A DNA stretch of 64,000 bases from Larus michahellis (GCF_964199755.1 NC_133929.1:3551806-3615805), one strand, 5' to 3'. Counted from the first letter of the stretch, positions 34,006 through 45,654 are shown. A program made the numbers and translations. The notes: generated by a model from the sequence alone, not told the origin.

Positions 34006-34147
34006 ATAATAAAATAAAAAGCTTGTACTCAGAAATCTAAAATTGAAATAGGTAATTGGTTGATTATCAAACCTCAACAAAACAAGCATTTTATCCTCAT
34101 GAAGCTGCCCCACATTTTCCTGTAAATAAAAAAGGAGATAGCCTTAC

Positions 34148-35000
34148 CAGAGTGTTATATAAACTGATGTCTACTTCAAGATCACTTCTGACATGGAAGA
34201 ATTTGACAATTGGGACTTTAGCAGTTGTTATAGGCAAGACATTTCTTAGACCTAGAATGAAATGTTACTGAATGACTGCAATGCAATCATAACACAATCA
34301 AGTGTGCTACAAACCATCCAAGACTGCAGTAAAAATGTTACAAAATATAATTTTAGTATCAGCTAAGATCTTATTTCAGTTATATTTTAATATTGATTTT
34401 AGGCATTTGTTAGGTGCTATGAATCTACTAAATATAATATATACAAATATACATATACCCCCCAATAATCTAAACTTTACAGGAAAAAACCTGAAGAAAT
34501 CATTGGTAGTTCACTCCAATTATATTAAATTTATGTGTGATACACCAAAACAAACACTCTAAAATCATACTTTCATACAGAATACTTAGTGCAAACATCA
34601 GTCAGCCTGCCTTTTACTATTAACTTATTGAGAGCTGAACATACAAATACAACATAATAACTAAATTGAAGCTCCAAGCTTTAACTTAAGGTTTGTTCTC
34701 ATGCATATAGGTTATGAATATACTGTCCAATTTAGATCTCGACCTAAAACATTATAGCCTCAAAGACTTACATATAAAAACAAAAATAAATCTGAGTGTT
34801 CACAACATACACCCTCATTCTTAATATCATGGTCGTTAATACTGTTTTATCTTAATTATTTTCCATGTACAATGCCCCAGAACTTCCTCACTGCATCAGT
34901 CGCATAAACAGCACCACTTATTTTAATTTTCAAGAAAGTTACCTGAATGTTTCTTGAGAACCTTTGCTAAATCTTCGATGATTCTAATGCAATCTAGCCC
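34148..35000 (-). pseudogene. TUT7: TUT7 two consecutive exons, reversed
   Basis: On the - strand, exon 35000-34943 (acceptor CGTCTTAG, donor GTAACT) reads GLDCIRIIEDLAKVLKKHSG, and exon 34251-34148 (acceptor CATTCTAG, donor GTAAGG) reads NVLPITTAKVPIVKFFHVRS and continues to YNTL. The junction phase fits (G|GT). These are the nucleotidyltransferase core of TUT7/TUT4; TUT7 is chosen because ISCA1 lies beside it. Both exons are intact with good splice sites, but they point away from the TUT7 exons at 37.1-37.95 kb, so the gene is broken by an inversion. Confidence 0.88.
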
Positions 35001-35526
35001 CTAAGACGTGAAGAAAAAGTCAGCACCGAAATTGTTAGAAAAGTTCTAGACAAAGTATTTCAGACATACCTTTTTTAACTTGCTGTTAAGCTTAAAGCTA
35101 TATGATTCAGTTTCATATTATACAGAATTACGTGAATACCAGAAATTGTTTCAAAATGGCACTTCTTGTAAAATCAACACTAGACAGTATCTTAACATAG
35201 GCTTTTTTAAACTTTGTTAGGCGTGAAAGATGATTTATGTCCTTTTCCACCATCTTCCATTTCTAGTTGTTTATGCTACAAGCATATCTTATTTATTTGC
35301 ACAGTTTATGCTAGAATGTTAGTGTAGAATTCAGGAAACTGAGTACTGAGTAAAAATACTAAAATGCATACCTAGACCAACAGCAAAAACCCCCTGATAA
35401 TCTGCTTTTGAGGCACCTGTTTGCATTTTCCTCTGATCTGAACAGTTTTTATAAAAAGTAATTTTTTTACAATATATACACAACCCCCCCTATAAAGTTG
35501 TGTACTTATTAATACCTATCCCCCCC

Positions 35527-35892
35527 TGTCCTGGTTTGAGGTAAAACAGAACCAATTCTCTGTTTTGTAATTTTACTTTTTAGCTGGGCCTCTTCGAACT
35601 GACATAGTGGTGATGAAACCTGAGCTAGCTTCATCAAGCGGTGTCCAGCCAACTCTTCAGGATGGACATGCTACCTGTGGACACGGACCACAATGAATTT
35701 CATATCATCTTTTCTGCCCTCAGAGTCTGCTATGATAGAGGAAAACCTGTAATTATGAACTAAATGAACTTTGGTGTATATAGATAAATCATAAATGAGA
35801 GATCTATGTATCTATATATATGTATATATTTGATGGATAAGAAGTGACAGTAATCTGAGCATGACACAAATGGTATGGAATAAGGGGTGGAA
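35527..35892 (+). mobile_element. internally deleted ERVL-like remnant: LTR start plus 3' non-coding
   Basis: 35527-35605 is the first 79 bases of an LTR (TGTCCTGGTTTGAGG). It passes directly into 3' internal sequence like that at 5053-5230, ending in the purine tract AAGGGGTGGAA before the LTR at 35893. A deletion from U3 to near the 3' LTR removed everything else. Confidence 0.75.
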
Positions 35893-36645
35893 TGTCCTGG
35901 TTTGAGGTAAAACAGAACCAATTTTCTGTTTTGTAATTTTACTTTTTAGCTGGGCCTCTTCGAACCGACTAAAGTCTGAAATTAACAGCATATTGTTCAG
36001 ACACTGTTCACTCTCAGAGTGATAAGCCAGTTTGTGCCAAGGAATGGTACGCACAGAGGCTCTTGCTTAGACTTATTGCTATAACATCCAAGGTCAGCTC
36101 ACTTCGCTGTTTGCCCCGTTAGAGGGTCGGAAGCGGAGCAGCGCAGAGGGGTCCCACCTGCAGGGAGGAGCGGACAGGACAGGTGACCCAAAACTGACCA
36201 ACAGGGCATTCCATCCCATCTGCCCCATGCTCAGTATAAAAGCTGAGGGAGCAAAGGGTCAGCTCTCTTTCTTCAATGGCTGACGTCCAAGGAGGACCCT
36301 GTTTGTTTGTCTGCCTTTGATCCCGATCCGAGCATTCCTGACTCCAGATGCGGAATCCTGCTCCTGTCTGTCGCTGACTCCAGTCTGGGACTTTCCCTGT
36401 GCCTGCTGGTGACGCGATCGTCATCCTGGGAGCTGGATACGGGTTTGTATATATTGTATACTTTTTTCCTTTAATTTTTATTATTTTATTATTATTTACT
36501 ATTTCCTTATTTATTATTATTTTCATTACAGTAGTTTAGTTTTTTTCTAAACTCGTAAATCTCCTTATCTCTTCCTCTCTTCTCTTTGGAGGGGGGGGAG
36601 GGCCATCTGTCGTTCTGATTGGCCAATCCAGCCAAAACCACAATA
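35893..36645 (+). repeat. ERVL-like 3' LTR, full length
   Basis: 753 bp from TGTCCTGGTTTGAGGTAAAAC to CAAAACCACAATA, where the final CA reads TA. AGTATAAAAGCTG near 36233 is the TATA box. It is the same family as the LTRs of the inverted provirus (4499-5052). Confidence 0.88.
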
Positions 36646-36798
36646 ACTATAAACATCAGACATTATCACTGCCAGAAGCAGACACTGTCTCAAAAGCATA
36701 TCATTAATTTCAGAGAGTACAGTCAGTTAGAAAAGACTTAACTGAAAAGTAAAATTACTGAAAAGAAAATTGGTTTTGTTCTACCTCAAACCAGGACA
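36646..36798 (-). repeat. reversed LTR start, back to back with the 35893 LTR
   Basis: On the - strand it begins TGTCCTGGTTTGAGGTAGAAC at 36798 and covers only the first 150 bases of an LTR. It is closest to the LTR start at 30321. With that copy it forms an inverted pair enclosing 6.4 kb that holds the reversed TUT7 exons. Confidence 0.85.
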
Positions 36799-37108
36799 CA
36801 GACCATGGTATTACTTAATAGTGTATCAAGAAAATGCACTGGCACTTTTTAGAAATGTTCCCTAAGCCAAGATTTTTACTTTCCTGCCCTCACACACAAC
36901 TTATTCTTTTATAATATTTCAGTCAATTCAGAGATGAACTGCTGTTATCCTTTGTCCTTGAAGTGAAATATTTTCAATAAATTTGCAAATAATTTAATTT
37001 CAGTATATTAATTCTGCATCAGGAATATCTGCCTTCAATTGTTCATGTATATATACATTGATGATCTTGCCCTGGACTTGAGTAATATCTATAATGCTTT
37101 TTATACAG

Positions 37109-37951
37109 ACCCCTTTGATTTGAACCGCAATCTCAGAGCTGGATTGATAAGAAAAAGTAAGTTTTCTGTTCACAAATTTGGGTCTAAGGTGATGATCTTG
37201 TCTTAGATGTTATGTTGATAGCTTGATGTTCAGATGATATTTTCCCTTTTTTTCCCCAGTGACAAATTTTATAATGAAAGCTTTTACCAATGGGAGAAGG
37301 CTATTTGTTACCCCTATAAAAATATTTCCTGAAGAACATTCATCAAAAATGGTAAGTTGCTTTAAGGGATGTGGGAGTTCTAAGAGCAGTATGTACATGC
37401 ACATGTTCTTATGGTGTACAAGGTATCACTTGTGGGAATATGGTTGCGCTCTCTTTATGCTCTTCTCTTTTAAGTTTCAATCATACTCTAACAAACCTTT
37501 AGTATGAGAGTTACTGAGTACCGTTTTCATGTTTGCATGTAAAATGTGACATGCAGAATACTAATCAAGCCAGGGCTTCATTGTACAGGCTTTTCATATA
37601 TTTTAGTCCTTATCAAAATAGCTTACCATTTTTTTAAAACTGCAGTTTAAAAAAATAGCTTGCAGAACTTGTGGTTAGCAGGCTGCCCTTAAAGAAGAGG
37701 TAGCAGTGGCCAGTTATCTCATCAAGTCTTTCAGAAGTTCAGCTACACACATAAGATTTATTCTTTTCTTCTTTATCTGTCTTGATTCCAAAGTGTGCTG
37801 ATTTGCTTTTTTAAATGCATGATTTCTTTTTGAGGAGTACTTCTTTGATACAGAGGTACCTACAGAAGGAGAATTGGCATCGAATGATAGATGCTGCAGA
37901 ACTTGTGGTAAAATTGGATGTTTCATGAAAGATTGTCCCATGAGATGAAAG
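37109..37951 (+). pseudogene. TUT7: TUT7 three exons, forward, with premature stop
   Basis: Exon 37109-37156 (PFDLNRNLRAGLIRK, donor GTAAGT), exon 37260-37351 (TNFIMKAFTNGRRLF to SSKM, donor GTAAGT) and exon 37835-37950 (acceptor GAG; EYFFDTEV then CCRTCGKIGCFMKDCPMR) read as the end of the TUT7 catalytic region and its CCHC zinc knuckle. The knuckle His is Cys (GHF to GCF) and an Arg codon is TGA at 37946-37948. Text such as PTEGELASND and MKDCPMR favours TUT7 over TUT4. TUT7 uridylates RNA tails in the cytoplasm; this copy cannot encode it. Later exons are not found before ISCA1. Confidence 0.9.
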
Positions 37952-38700
37952 TTAGTATAGTTTTGGGATCTATGTGGAACATTTCCTTAGCTTTGTTTGA
38001 AAGGAGGATTAGGATAATAATGCTAAAGCAGAAATTGCACATGCTAAAGATTATTTCTTTACCGGTAAAAAGAAAATGTATCAATATCTGTTTTGGCAGT
38101 GGAGGGGCAGGGGGTGTTTTTAAATTTTTAGTCTGTGTTGAGTCACCACTAAAATTTTGCCAGCATCAGCTCTAGTGTTTTTTTTAACAGAATCTTTCAT
38201 AGAAGACTACAAAACACATTTCACCCAGTATCCTCTCCATTTAGCTTAAGGAAATAATGCTGATTCTGTGATTTATATAGGAAAGCAGTAGCTGAAGAGA
38301 ATCTAAATGCAAAGTTGAATGGCTGTATGCTGTGAAGAGCACTCATGAAAGCATTTTGCATATTTTCATTTAATAGCTTCTTTTTCTAGAATCTTGGTGC
38401 TCCCAGCAAAATACATTTTTGTCATGTTCACAGAATCATGCCATTCATGTCAAAAAGCAAGACAAGGGCATCACAGCATGACTTTTTTTCAAGCACACAC
38501 AGATAAGAACAGTGTTCTGTTTACATCCAAGAGAAAGCTTCCTGATTCTCAGTAACCAGATGTCCAAAATTCAGTAAATACCTTCCTGTATCAAATGAAT
38601 GCTAAATTGATTTTCTGCTCTTTGTATGGTAATCTGTCTAAATTTAAAACTGATTGATTGATTTTTTTTTCCAAGTAAAGACACTAAAGCACTTTAAAGA
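37952..38700. other. unassigned, probable TUT7 intron
   Basis: No exon or repeat recognised. Confidence 0.4.
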
Positions 38701-38702
38701 CT

Positions 38703-39310
38703 TCATTGTTGTGGGTTCCTCAAACCATAACACACTCCTTTCTCCTCACGCTTTTCCCTTGCTCCAGCGTGGGGTCTCACCCATGGCATACAGTCTTTCA
38801 CAAACTGGTCCAGCATGGGTCCTTTCCAAGGGGTACAGTCCTTCAGGCACAGACTGCTCCAGCAGGGGTTCCCCGTGGGCCACAGTTCCTGTCAGAAGCC
38901 TGCTCCTGCCTGGGCTCTCCATGGGCTGCAGCTTCCTTCAGGGCACATCCACCTGCTCCAGCATAAGGTCCTCCATGGGCTGCAGTGGTGATACATGCAC
39001 CAGCGTGGTCCTTCATGGGCTGCAGGGGGACAACCTGCATCACCTTCATCTTCACCACAGGCTGGAGAGGAATCTCTGCTCCAGTGCGTGGAGCACCTCC
39101 TCCCCCTCCTTCACTGACCTTGGTGTCTGCAGAGTTTTCTCTCTCATTTCCTCATTTCTTTCTCTCAGCTGCTGCTGTGCAGTGTATTTTACCCCTTTCT
39201 TAAATATGTTATCAGAGAGGCACTACTAACATTGCTGATTGGCTCAGCTTTGGACAGTGGTGAGTCTGTTTTGGAGCTGTCTGGAACTGGCTCTGTCTGG
39301 CACAGGGAAG
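38703..39310 (-). repeat. LTR fragment with GC-rich CTCCAGCGTGGGGTCTCACC-type units
   Basis: The sequence is related to 45960-46347, sharing GCTCCAG and TGGGATCCCACCCATGG-like blocks, GGGGACAAC and TGCAGAGTT. It is inferred to be U3 of the same LTR family in - orientation. The 191-codon frame at 38654-39229 and its neighbours come from this low-complexity repeat and are not genes. Confidence 0.7.
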
Positions 39311-39419
39311 CTCATGGTCTCTTCTCTTTCCTTTGATTTAATTTCTAGCTCCCAGTTCAACATCTTATGGACATAGTTTAGGGTTTTTTTTCACTAGATA
39401 CATTACCTTACATTTATCA

Positions 39420-40145
39420 CCATTGAAGCTCATCCACCACCTTTTTGCCCTTCCAGAGAAGGGGACTCCACAGCCTCCCCGGGCAGCCTGTTCCAGTGCT
39501 CTGTCACCCTCACCGTAAAGAAGTTTTTTCTCATATTTGATCGGAACTTCCTATGTTCTAGCTTGTGCCTGTTACCCCTCGTCCTGTTACTGGGAACCAC
39601 TGAAAAGAGTCTGGCACCATCCTCCTTCAACCCACCCTTTAGGTACTTGTAAACATTAATAAGGTCTCCCCTCAGCCTTCTCTTCTCCAGGCTAAAGAGT
39701 CCCAGCTCTTTCAGCCTTTCCTCATAAGGGAGGTGCTCCAGTCCCTCAATCATCTTTGTTGCCCTCCGCTGGACTCGCTCCAGTAGTTCCCTGTCCCTCT
39801 TGAACTGGGGAGCCCAGAGCTGGACACAGTATTCCAGTTGTGGCCTCACCAGTGCAGAGTAGAGGGGGAGAATGACCTCCCTTGACCTGCTGGCCACACT
39901 CTTCCCTATGCAGCCCAGGATGCCATTGGCCTTCTTGGCAACAAGGGCACACTGCTGGCTCATGGATAATTTACTGTCTACCAAGACCCCCATATCCTTT
40001 TCTTCAGAGCTGCTTTCCAGCAGGTCCACCCCTAACCTATACCGGTGCCTGACAGTCTTCCTCCCCAGGTGCAGGACCCTACACTTGTCCTTGTTGAACC
40101 TCATTAGGTTCTTCTCTGCCCAGCGCTCCAGCCTGTCTAGGCTGT
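39420..40145 (-). mobile_element. CR1 fragment (C-terminal RT region)
   Basis: The - strand frame 40104-39430 (224 codons) reads [32 protein letters not shown] and [20 protein letters not shown], the C-terminal half of CR1 ORF2. The 3' tail is missing, and the 5' side is cut at 40145 by an LTR end. Confidence 0.85.
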
Positions 40146-40248
40146 CTCACAAATCTCTTGATCTCTCTTCTTCTTCTCCTTGGAGTGAGAGGTGGGGGAG
40201 AGCATCTGTTGTCTTGTCATTGGCCAACCCGGCTCAAACCACATAACA
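40146..40248 (+). repeat. 3' end of an ERVL-like LTR
   Basis: The text TGTTGTCTTGTCATTGGCCA through CAAACCACATAACA matches the last 100 bases of the 35893-36645 family. It is truncated on the left. Confidence 0.75.
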
Positions 40249-40635
40249 GGGTAACACCAGATTCCACAAACCTCACAGTATGCCAACAGTGTTAATTAGT
40301 TGTATTGAACAGCTCATGTAAGGTTGAAGGACTTCAGGAGCCTGAATAACAAAACTACTCACATCAATCCATTTAGGAAGAGGGAGATGTATTCCCTCAT
40401 CCTCTCCATAAGATAGCTCTCCCAGCACAGTAAGGCCATCAATGCCAGGGAAAAGCACATAGCCATTTTTTTGTACTAGCGTGTTCCCAAACTCAGCAAA
40501 ATAAAGAAATAAGCAGTACAGCCAGCAAACTCCATGACCCACACAGAAGCTTGCCATTTAATAACTACTATAACTGTAGCATGCTTAATACAAAACTGCC
40601 ATTGTCTTGTGCACACGTTGGGTGCCAAAAAGGAC
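40249..40635 (-). mobile_element. retroviral leader and primer-binding site
   Basis: Next to the LTR at 40636, the - strand reads TGGCACCCAACGTGTGCA (40626-40609), a tRNA-Lys-like primer-binding site with three changes from the classic sequence. The remainder is likely leader. No gag frame is recognised. Confidence 0.6.
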
Positions 40636-41080
40636 TGTGGTGGGTTGACTTTGGCTGGCTGCCAGGTGTCCACCAAGCCAACCTATCACTCAGCAGGACA
40701 GGGAGGGGAGAAAATAAGATCAAAAGAACTCATGGGTCAAGATAAATGCAGTTTAATAAAGAAAAGCAAAGGCCGCGCATGGAAGTAAAGGAAAACAAAA
40801 GATTTATTCTCCACTTTCCATCAGCAGGCGATGTCCAGCAACTTCCTGGGAAGTAGGGCCTCAGTATGCATAGTGGTTGCTCTGGAAGACAAACACCATA
40901 ACTCCGAATGTTCCCCCTTCCTCCTTCTTCCCCAGCTTTTATTGCTGAGCTCGACATCATATGGTATGGAATCTCTCTTTGGTCAGTTTGGGTCAGCTGT
41001 CCTAGCTATGTCCCCTCCCAAGCTTTTGCCCACCTCCAGACTACTGGTTTTTGGGGTGAGGGGGGAATGTTGAAGAGACA
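40636..41080 (-). repeat. LTR, 5' copy, reverse
   Basis: On the + strand it runs from TGTGGTGGGTTGAC to GAAGAGACA, 445 bp. An AATAAA-type signal on the - strand is not obvious; TTTTATT near 40936 would be the TATA region reversed. The beginning resembles the LTR at 44596 (TGTGGTGGGTTAGC). The right end is approximate. Confidence 0.65.
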
Positions 41081-41189
41081 GCCTGTATGAGGACTGCTTA
41101 GCAGTAGCCAAAACATTGGCTCCAGCATTGGAGCAAACAGCTGATAATTTGCTTGCCTGGATGACGGCTCAAACCTTTTCGAATATAGA

Positions 41190-43180
41190 ATCATAGAATC
41201 TGGATGAACAAGGAGCTCCTGGACACACTGTCACACAAAAAGTATCTTTACAAGGAGTGGAAGAAAGGACAGCTGGAATGGGGGGCATATAAGGAAGCTG
41301 TTCGAGCAGCAAGAGACCTGGTGAGAAAAGCTAAAGCTCAGTTGGAATTAAATCTAGCCAGGGAGATCAAGGGAAACAGCAAAAATTTCTATAGGTACAT
41401 TAATGGTAAGAAGAAGACTAGGGAAGGTGTGGGCCCCCTCAGAAAGGAAACAGGAGAACTGGTGACAAGGGATATGGAGAAGGCCGAGGTTCTCAACGAC
41501 TTCTTTTCCTCAGTCTTCACTGGCAAGGGCTCCAGCCACACTCCCGGAGTCACAGAAGACAATGGCAGGGGTTGGAAAGAACTGCCCATCGTAAGTGAAG
41601 ATCAGGTTCGTGACCATCTGATGAACCTGAAAGCGTACAAGTCCATAGGACCCAATGGGATACACCCATGGATACTGAGGGAACTGGCCGATGAGGTTGC
41701 TAAACCGCTCTCTATTATATTCCAAAAGTCATGGCAGTCTGGTGAGGTCCCCACTGACTGGAAAAGGGGAAGCATAATCCCCATTTTCAAAAAGGGAAAG
41801 GAGGAGGAACCAGGGAACTATAGGCCAGTCAGTCTCACCTCCGTGCCTGGTAAGATTATGGAGCAGATCCTCCTGGAGGCACTGCTGAGGCAGAAGAATA
41901 ACGAAGAGGTGATTGGGTACAATCAACACGGCTTCACCAAGGGCAAACCGCGCCTGACAAACCTGGTGGCCTTCTATGAGAAGGTCACAACATCAATAGA
42001 CAAGGGGAGAGCAAATGACATCATTTACCTGGACCTGAGCAAAGCCTTTGACACTGTCCCGCATGACATCCTGGTCTCCAAGCTGATAAAATATGGGTTT
42101 GATGGATGGACAATTCAGTGGATAAAGAACTGGCCTGATGGCCGCACCCAAAGAGTGGCTGTCAATGGGTCCATGTCCAAGTGGAGGCCAGTGACAAGTG
42201 GAGTCCCTCAAGGATCAGTACTGGGACCGGTCTTGTTTAACATCTTCGTCAGCGACATGGACAGTGGCATAGAGTGCACCCTCGGCGAGTTTGCCAACGA
42301 CACCAAGCTGTGTGGGGCGGCTGACACGCTGGAGGGAAGGGATGCCATCCAGAGGGACCTCGACAGGCTGGAGAGGTGGGCCCATGCCAACCTCATGAAG
42401 TTCAACAAGACCAAGTGCAAGGTCCTCCATCTGGGTTGGGGCAATCCCAAGCACCGATATAGGCTGGGCAGTGACTGGCTTGAGAGCAGCCCTGAAGAAA
42501 AGGACTTGGGGGTGCTGGTAGACGAGAGGCTCAACATGAGCCGTCAGTGTGCACCAGCGGCCCAGAAAGCCAATCGTATCCTGGGCTGCATTGGGAGAAG
42601 CGTGGCCAGCAGGTCGAGGGAGGTGATTCTCCCCCTCTACTCCACTCTCGTGAGACCCCACCTGGAGTACTGCATCCAATTCTGGAGCCCCTACTGCAAG
42701 AGAGATATGGACATGCTGGAACGTGTCCAGAGAAGGGCCACGAGGATGATCAGAGGGCTGGAGCACCTCTCCTATGAGGACAGACTCAGAGAGTTGGGGT
42801 TGTTCAGTCTGGAGAACAGAAAGCTCCGAGGAGACCTTATAGTGGCCTACCAGTGTCTTAAGGGGGCCTACAAGAAAGCTGGGGAGGGACTTTTTAGGAT
42901 GTCGGGTAATGGTAGGACTAGAGGGAATGGATTAAAACTAGAGATGGGTCGATTCAGACTGGACGTTAGGAAGCAGTTCTTCACCATGAGGGTGGTGAGA
43001 CACTGGAACAGGTTGCCCAGAGAGGTGGTGGAAGCCCCATCCCTGGAAGTTTTTAAGGCCAGGCTGGATGGGGCTCTGAGCAACCTGCTCTAGTGGGAGA
43101 TGTCCCTGCCCATGGCAGGGGGGTTGGAACTAGATGATCTTTAAGGTCCCTTCCAACCCTAGCAATTCTATGATTCTATG
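41190..43180 (+). mobile_element. CR1 LINE, 5'-truncated
   Basis: RT and 3' region with tail GCAATTCTATGATTCTATGA. The start near 41190 is marked by ATAGAATCATAGAATC. It meets a reversed CR1 tail to tail at about 43181. Confidence 0.9.
41204..43093 (+). CDS. CR1 ORF2 C-terminal part, open 629-codon frame
   Basis: Linker and reverse transcriptase without endonuclease: [38 protein letters not shown]. The catalytic box reads FAND instead of FADD, with Asn365 at 42296-42298 and Asp366 following, so one catalytic Asp is lost. It ends with [26 protein letters not shown] and a stop at 43091. The frame is open for its whole length, yet the enzyme should be inactive. ATG at 41204 is only the first available Met of a truncated element, not a real start. 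Confidence 0.85.
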   Translation: MNKELLDTLSHKKYLYKEWKKGQLEWGAYKEAVRAARDLVRKAKAQLELNLAREIKGNSKNFYRYINGKKKTREGVGPLRKETGELVTRDMEKAEVLNDFFSSVFTGKGSSHTPGVTEDNGRGWKELPIVSEDQVRDHLMNLKAYKSIGPNGIHPWILRELADEVAKPLSIIFQKSWQSGEVPTDWKRGSIIPIFKKGKEEEPGNYRPVSLTSVPGKIMEQILLEALLRQKNNEEVIGYNQHGFTKGKPRLTNLVAFYEKVTTSIDKGRANDIIYLDLSKAFDTVPHDILVSKLIKYGFDGWTIQWIKNWPDGRTQRVAVNGSMSKWRPVTSGVPQGSVLGPVLFNIFVSDMDSGIECTLGEFANDTKLCGAADTLEGRDAIQRDLDRLERWAHANLMKFNKTKCKVLHLGWGNPKHRYRLGSDWLESSPEEKDLGVLVDERLNMSRQCAPAAQKANRILGCIGRSVASRSREVILPLYSTLVRPHLEYCIQFWSPYCKRDMDMLERVQRRATRMIRGLEHLSYEDRLRELGLFSLENRKLRGDLIVAYQCLKGAYKKAGEGLFRMSGNGRTRGNGLKLEMGRFRLDVRKQFFTMRVVRHWNRLPREVVEAPSLEVFKARLDGALSNLL

Positions 43181-44249
43181 AATCATTTAGGTTGTAAATC
43201 AATGGTTTGATTGGTTAGATCATCAAGTGTAATCGTTAACCTAACGCTACCAAGTCCACCACTAAACCATGTCCCTAAGCACCACATCTACCCATCTTTT
43301 AAATACCTCCAGGGATAGTGCCTCAACCATTTCCCTGGGCAGCCTATTCCAGTGCTTGCCAACTCTTTCAGTGAAGAAATTTTTCCTAATATTCAATCTA
43401 AACCTCCCTGGCGCAACTTGAGGCAGTTTCCTCTCATCCTACCGCTTGTTACTTGGGAGAAGAGACAGACCCCACCTCTCTACAGCCTCCTTTCAGGTAG
43501 TTGTAGAGAGCAATAAGGTCTCACCTCAGCCTCCTTTTCTCCAGGCTAAACAACCCCAGCTCCCTCAGCTGCTCCTTGTAGCACTTGTTCTCCAGACCCC
43601 TCACCAGCTTTGTTTCCCTTCTTTGGATGTGCTCCAGCACCTCCCTGTCTTTCTTGTAGTGAGGGGCCCAAAACTGAACACAGTATTCAAGGTGCGGTCT
43701 CACTGGGGACAATCACTTCTCTAGTCCTGCTAGGCACACTATTTCTGATACAGGCCAGGATGCAATCGGCAGCCTCAGCCACCTGGGCACACTGCTGGCT
43801 CATATTCAGCCAGCTGTCCACCAACATCCCCAGGTCCTTTTCTTCCAGGCAGCTTTCCAGCCACACTTTCCCAAGTCTGTAGTGCTGCATGGGGTTGTTG
43901 TGACCCAAGTGCAGGACCCGGTACTTGACCACGTTGAACCTCATACCATTGGCCTCGGCCCATTGATCCAGCCTGTCCAGGTCCCTCTGTAGAGCCTTCC
44001 TACCCTCAAGCAGGTCGACACTCCCACCCAACTTGGTGTCATCTGCAACTTGATGTCGTTTTAAACAGAACTGGACCCAATACTGATCCCTGGGGAACAC
44101 CACTTGTGAATGGCCATCAACTGGATTTAACTCCATTCACCACAACTCTTTGGGCCTGGCCATCCAGCCAGTTTTTTACCCATCCAAGCCATGAGCAGCC
44201 AGTTTCTCCAGGAGAATGCTGTGGGAAATGGTGTCAAAGGCACCGTGTA
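43181..44249 (-). mobile_element. CR1 fragment, reverse, tail-to-tail with the previous CR1
   Basis: The - strand frames 44136-43687 and 43712-43521 cover the end of the RT and the C-terminus ([32 protein letters not shown]). It is degenerate, with several frame changes. Its 3' end shares the (ATTCTATG)n tail with the + element at 43165-43185. Confidence 0.85.
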
Positions 44250-44595
44250 TCTTGCAGCTCACTCAGGGATAGGGACTGGGTGGCTTTTGACTCATTTATG
44301 ATTTCAGTCTCTTCACCCTCCTGTTCTTGTGACTGCTCTGCTGCAGAACAGGTGCTCGGTAGGCATAGGCCAGGCCCCAGCACAGTGTGATTAAGTTGTG
44401 CCTCCTTGAAATAGCCAAGGCATCCTTTTTTCAAACATTCTATCAGTTCATCAGGATCCTGCAATTGTTTGGGAGTGAAGTCCCAGACCATCGGAGGTGG
44501 CAACCTTTCTAGGTACCTGCCCATATTCTCCCACATGCCTTGCCACCCATAACCCCACTACCTTGGAGCCTGTATAGATCTCTTCTGGGGGCACC
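44250..44595 (-). pseudogene. retroviral gag N-terminal fragment
   Basis: The - strand frame 44536-44234 reads MGRYLERLPPPMVWDFTP, DPDELIECL and, near its end, a SLSLSELQD box that recurs at the left edge of the window (SLSLSELRD). It lies just inside the LTR at 44596, as gag should. It is cut at 44249 by the CR1. Confidence 0.65.
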
Positions 44596-45363
44596 TGTGG
44601 TGGGTTAGCCTTGGCTAGCACCCAACCAGTTGCTCATTTCCCCCCACAGTGGAACAGGGGAAGAAAATATGAAGAATAGGAATGAGAAATCTCATGGGTT
44701 GAGGTAAAGACAAGGAGATTGCTTAACAATTACTGTCACAGACTTGACTTGGGGCAAAGTAACTTAATTTATTACCAATTAAAATAAATATTTAATTACT
44801 GATTCAGGTAGTGGGAAACAAAAAGGCAAGCATTAAAACACTCTCCCTTTTCCCATGCTGAACTTCACTCTCTCACTCCAGACTCCTCTCTGCCCCCCCC
44901 CCTTATTATCACCACAGGTTACACTCAGTCCCTTCAGCAAGGCAAGAAGCAGCACAAAAAGGGTGGGTGGGGCAGAGGTTACGGTCAATATATAGTGGTT
45001 TCTTTCAGCTGTTCCTTTCTTCTCATGCCTTTCCTCTGCTCCCATGTGAGTCAACCACATGCCGCAGGGAATACATGCTCTGCTATGGAGCACCCCCTGT
45101 CCTCTTCTGACCTTAGTGTTCCCTCTGTTGTTTCTCACTCTTTTTGTTCCCTCTTCCTCTGCCTGTCTGGCATTTGCTGCAATTTCTTAAATGTTTTCAC
45201 AGAGGTTACATAAACTTAGCTGATTGATTGGCTCAGCTGTGGCCTGTGATGGGGCTGTTGCAGAGCCATCTGGAACTGCCTGTGTCCAGCACAGGGCAAC
45301 CCCTGATCTTATCCTAAGGGGGCCACCCATGCAGCACCCCACCAACAACAAAACCTTATCACA
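44596..45363 (-). repeat. LTR, 5' copy, reverse
   Basis: On the + strand it runs from TGTGGTGGGTTAGCC to AACCTTATCACA, about 768 bp. The right part resembles 47506-47615. On the - strand AATAAATTAAG lies near 44770. The boundaries are supported by the TG and CA ends and the gag fragment at the inner side; no duplication was found. Confidence 0.7.
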
Positions 45364-45654
45364 TACACCCAATACAGCACCTGAAGGGGGAGTTCAATAA
45401 AAGACTTTTCACAAATTTCTGAAAGCTAAACTGCAATTAAGTATCTCCAATTAGATTCTCAGTTTGGTTTGGGGGGAGGATATATTCTGTTTTCACTACA
45501 AGGCTTTCTCAAGACTTAAGTTTGGGCATTTTAAACACAGTGATTTGTCATTAGGTGTTAGGTTGAAAAAAATCTAGTCTTAATTTTTATATTCCCTGGT
45601 TTTGAACAGCAGATAATATAAAAATGAACGGTGTTTGCTTCCATTATAGTTGGA
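45364..45654. other. unassigned sequence
   Basis: No feature recognised. Confidence 0.4.

Noticed and set aside
35218..35275. Possible further TUT7 exon on the - strand (EDGGKGHKSSFT-like reading)
   Set aside because: An AG precedes it, but no GT donor in phase follows, and the text does not match TUT7 convincingly.
37109..37951. TUT4 instead of TUT7
   Set aside because: The exon texts (PTEGELASND, MKDCPMR) fit TUT7 better, and ISCA1, its known neighbour, lies downstream in the same orientation.
38654..39229. 191-codon frame and neighbours
   Set aside because: They fall in the low-complexity U3 of an LTR that recurs at 45.9-46.3 kb with different frames open; no domain or splice structure.
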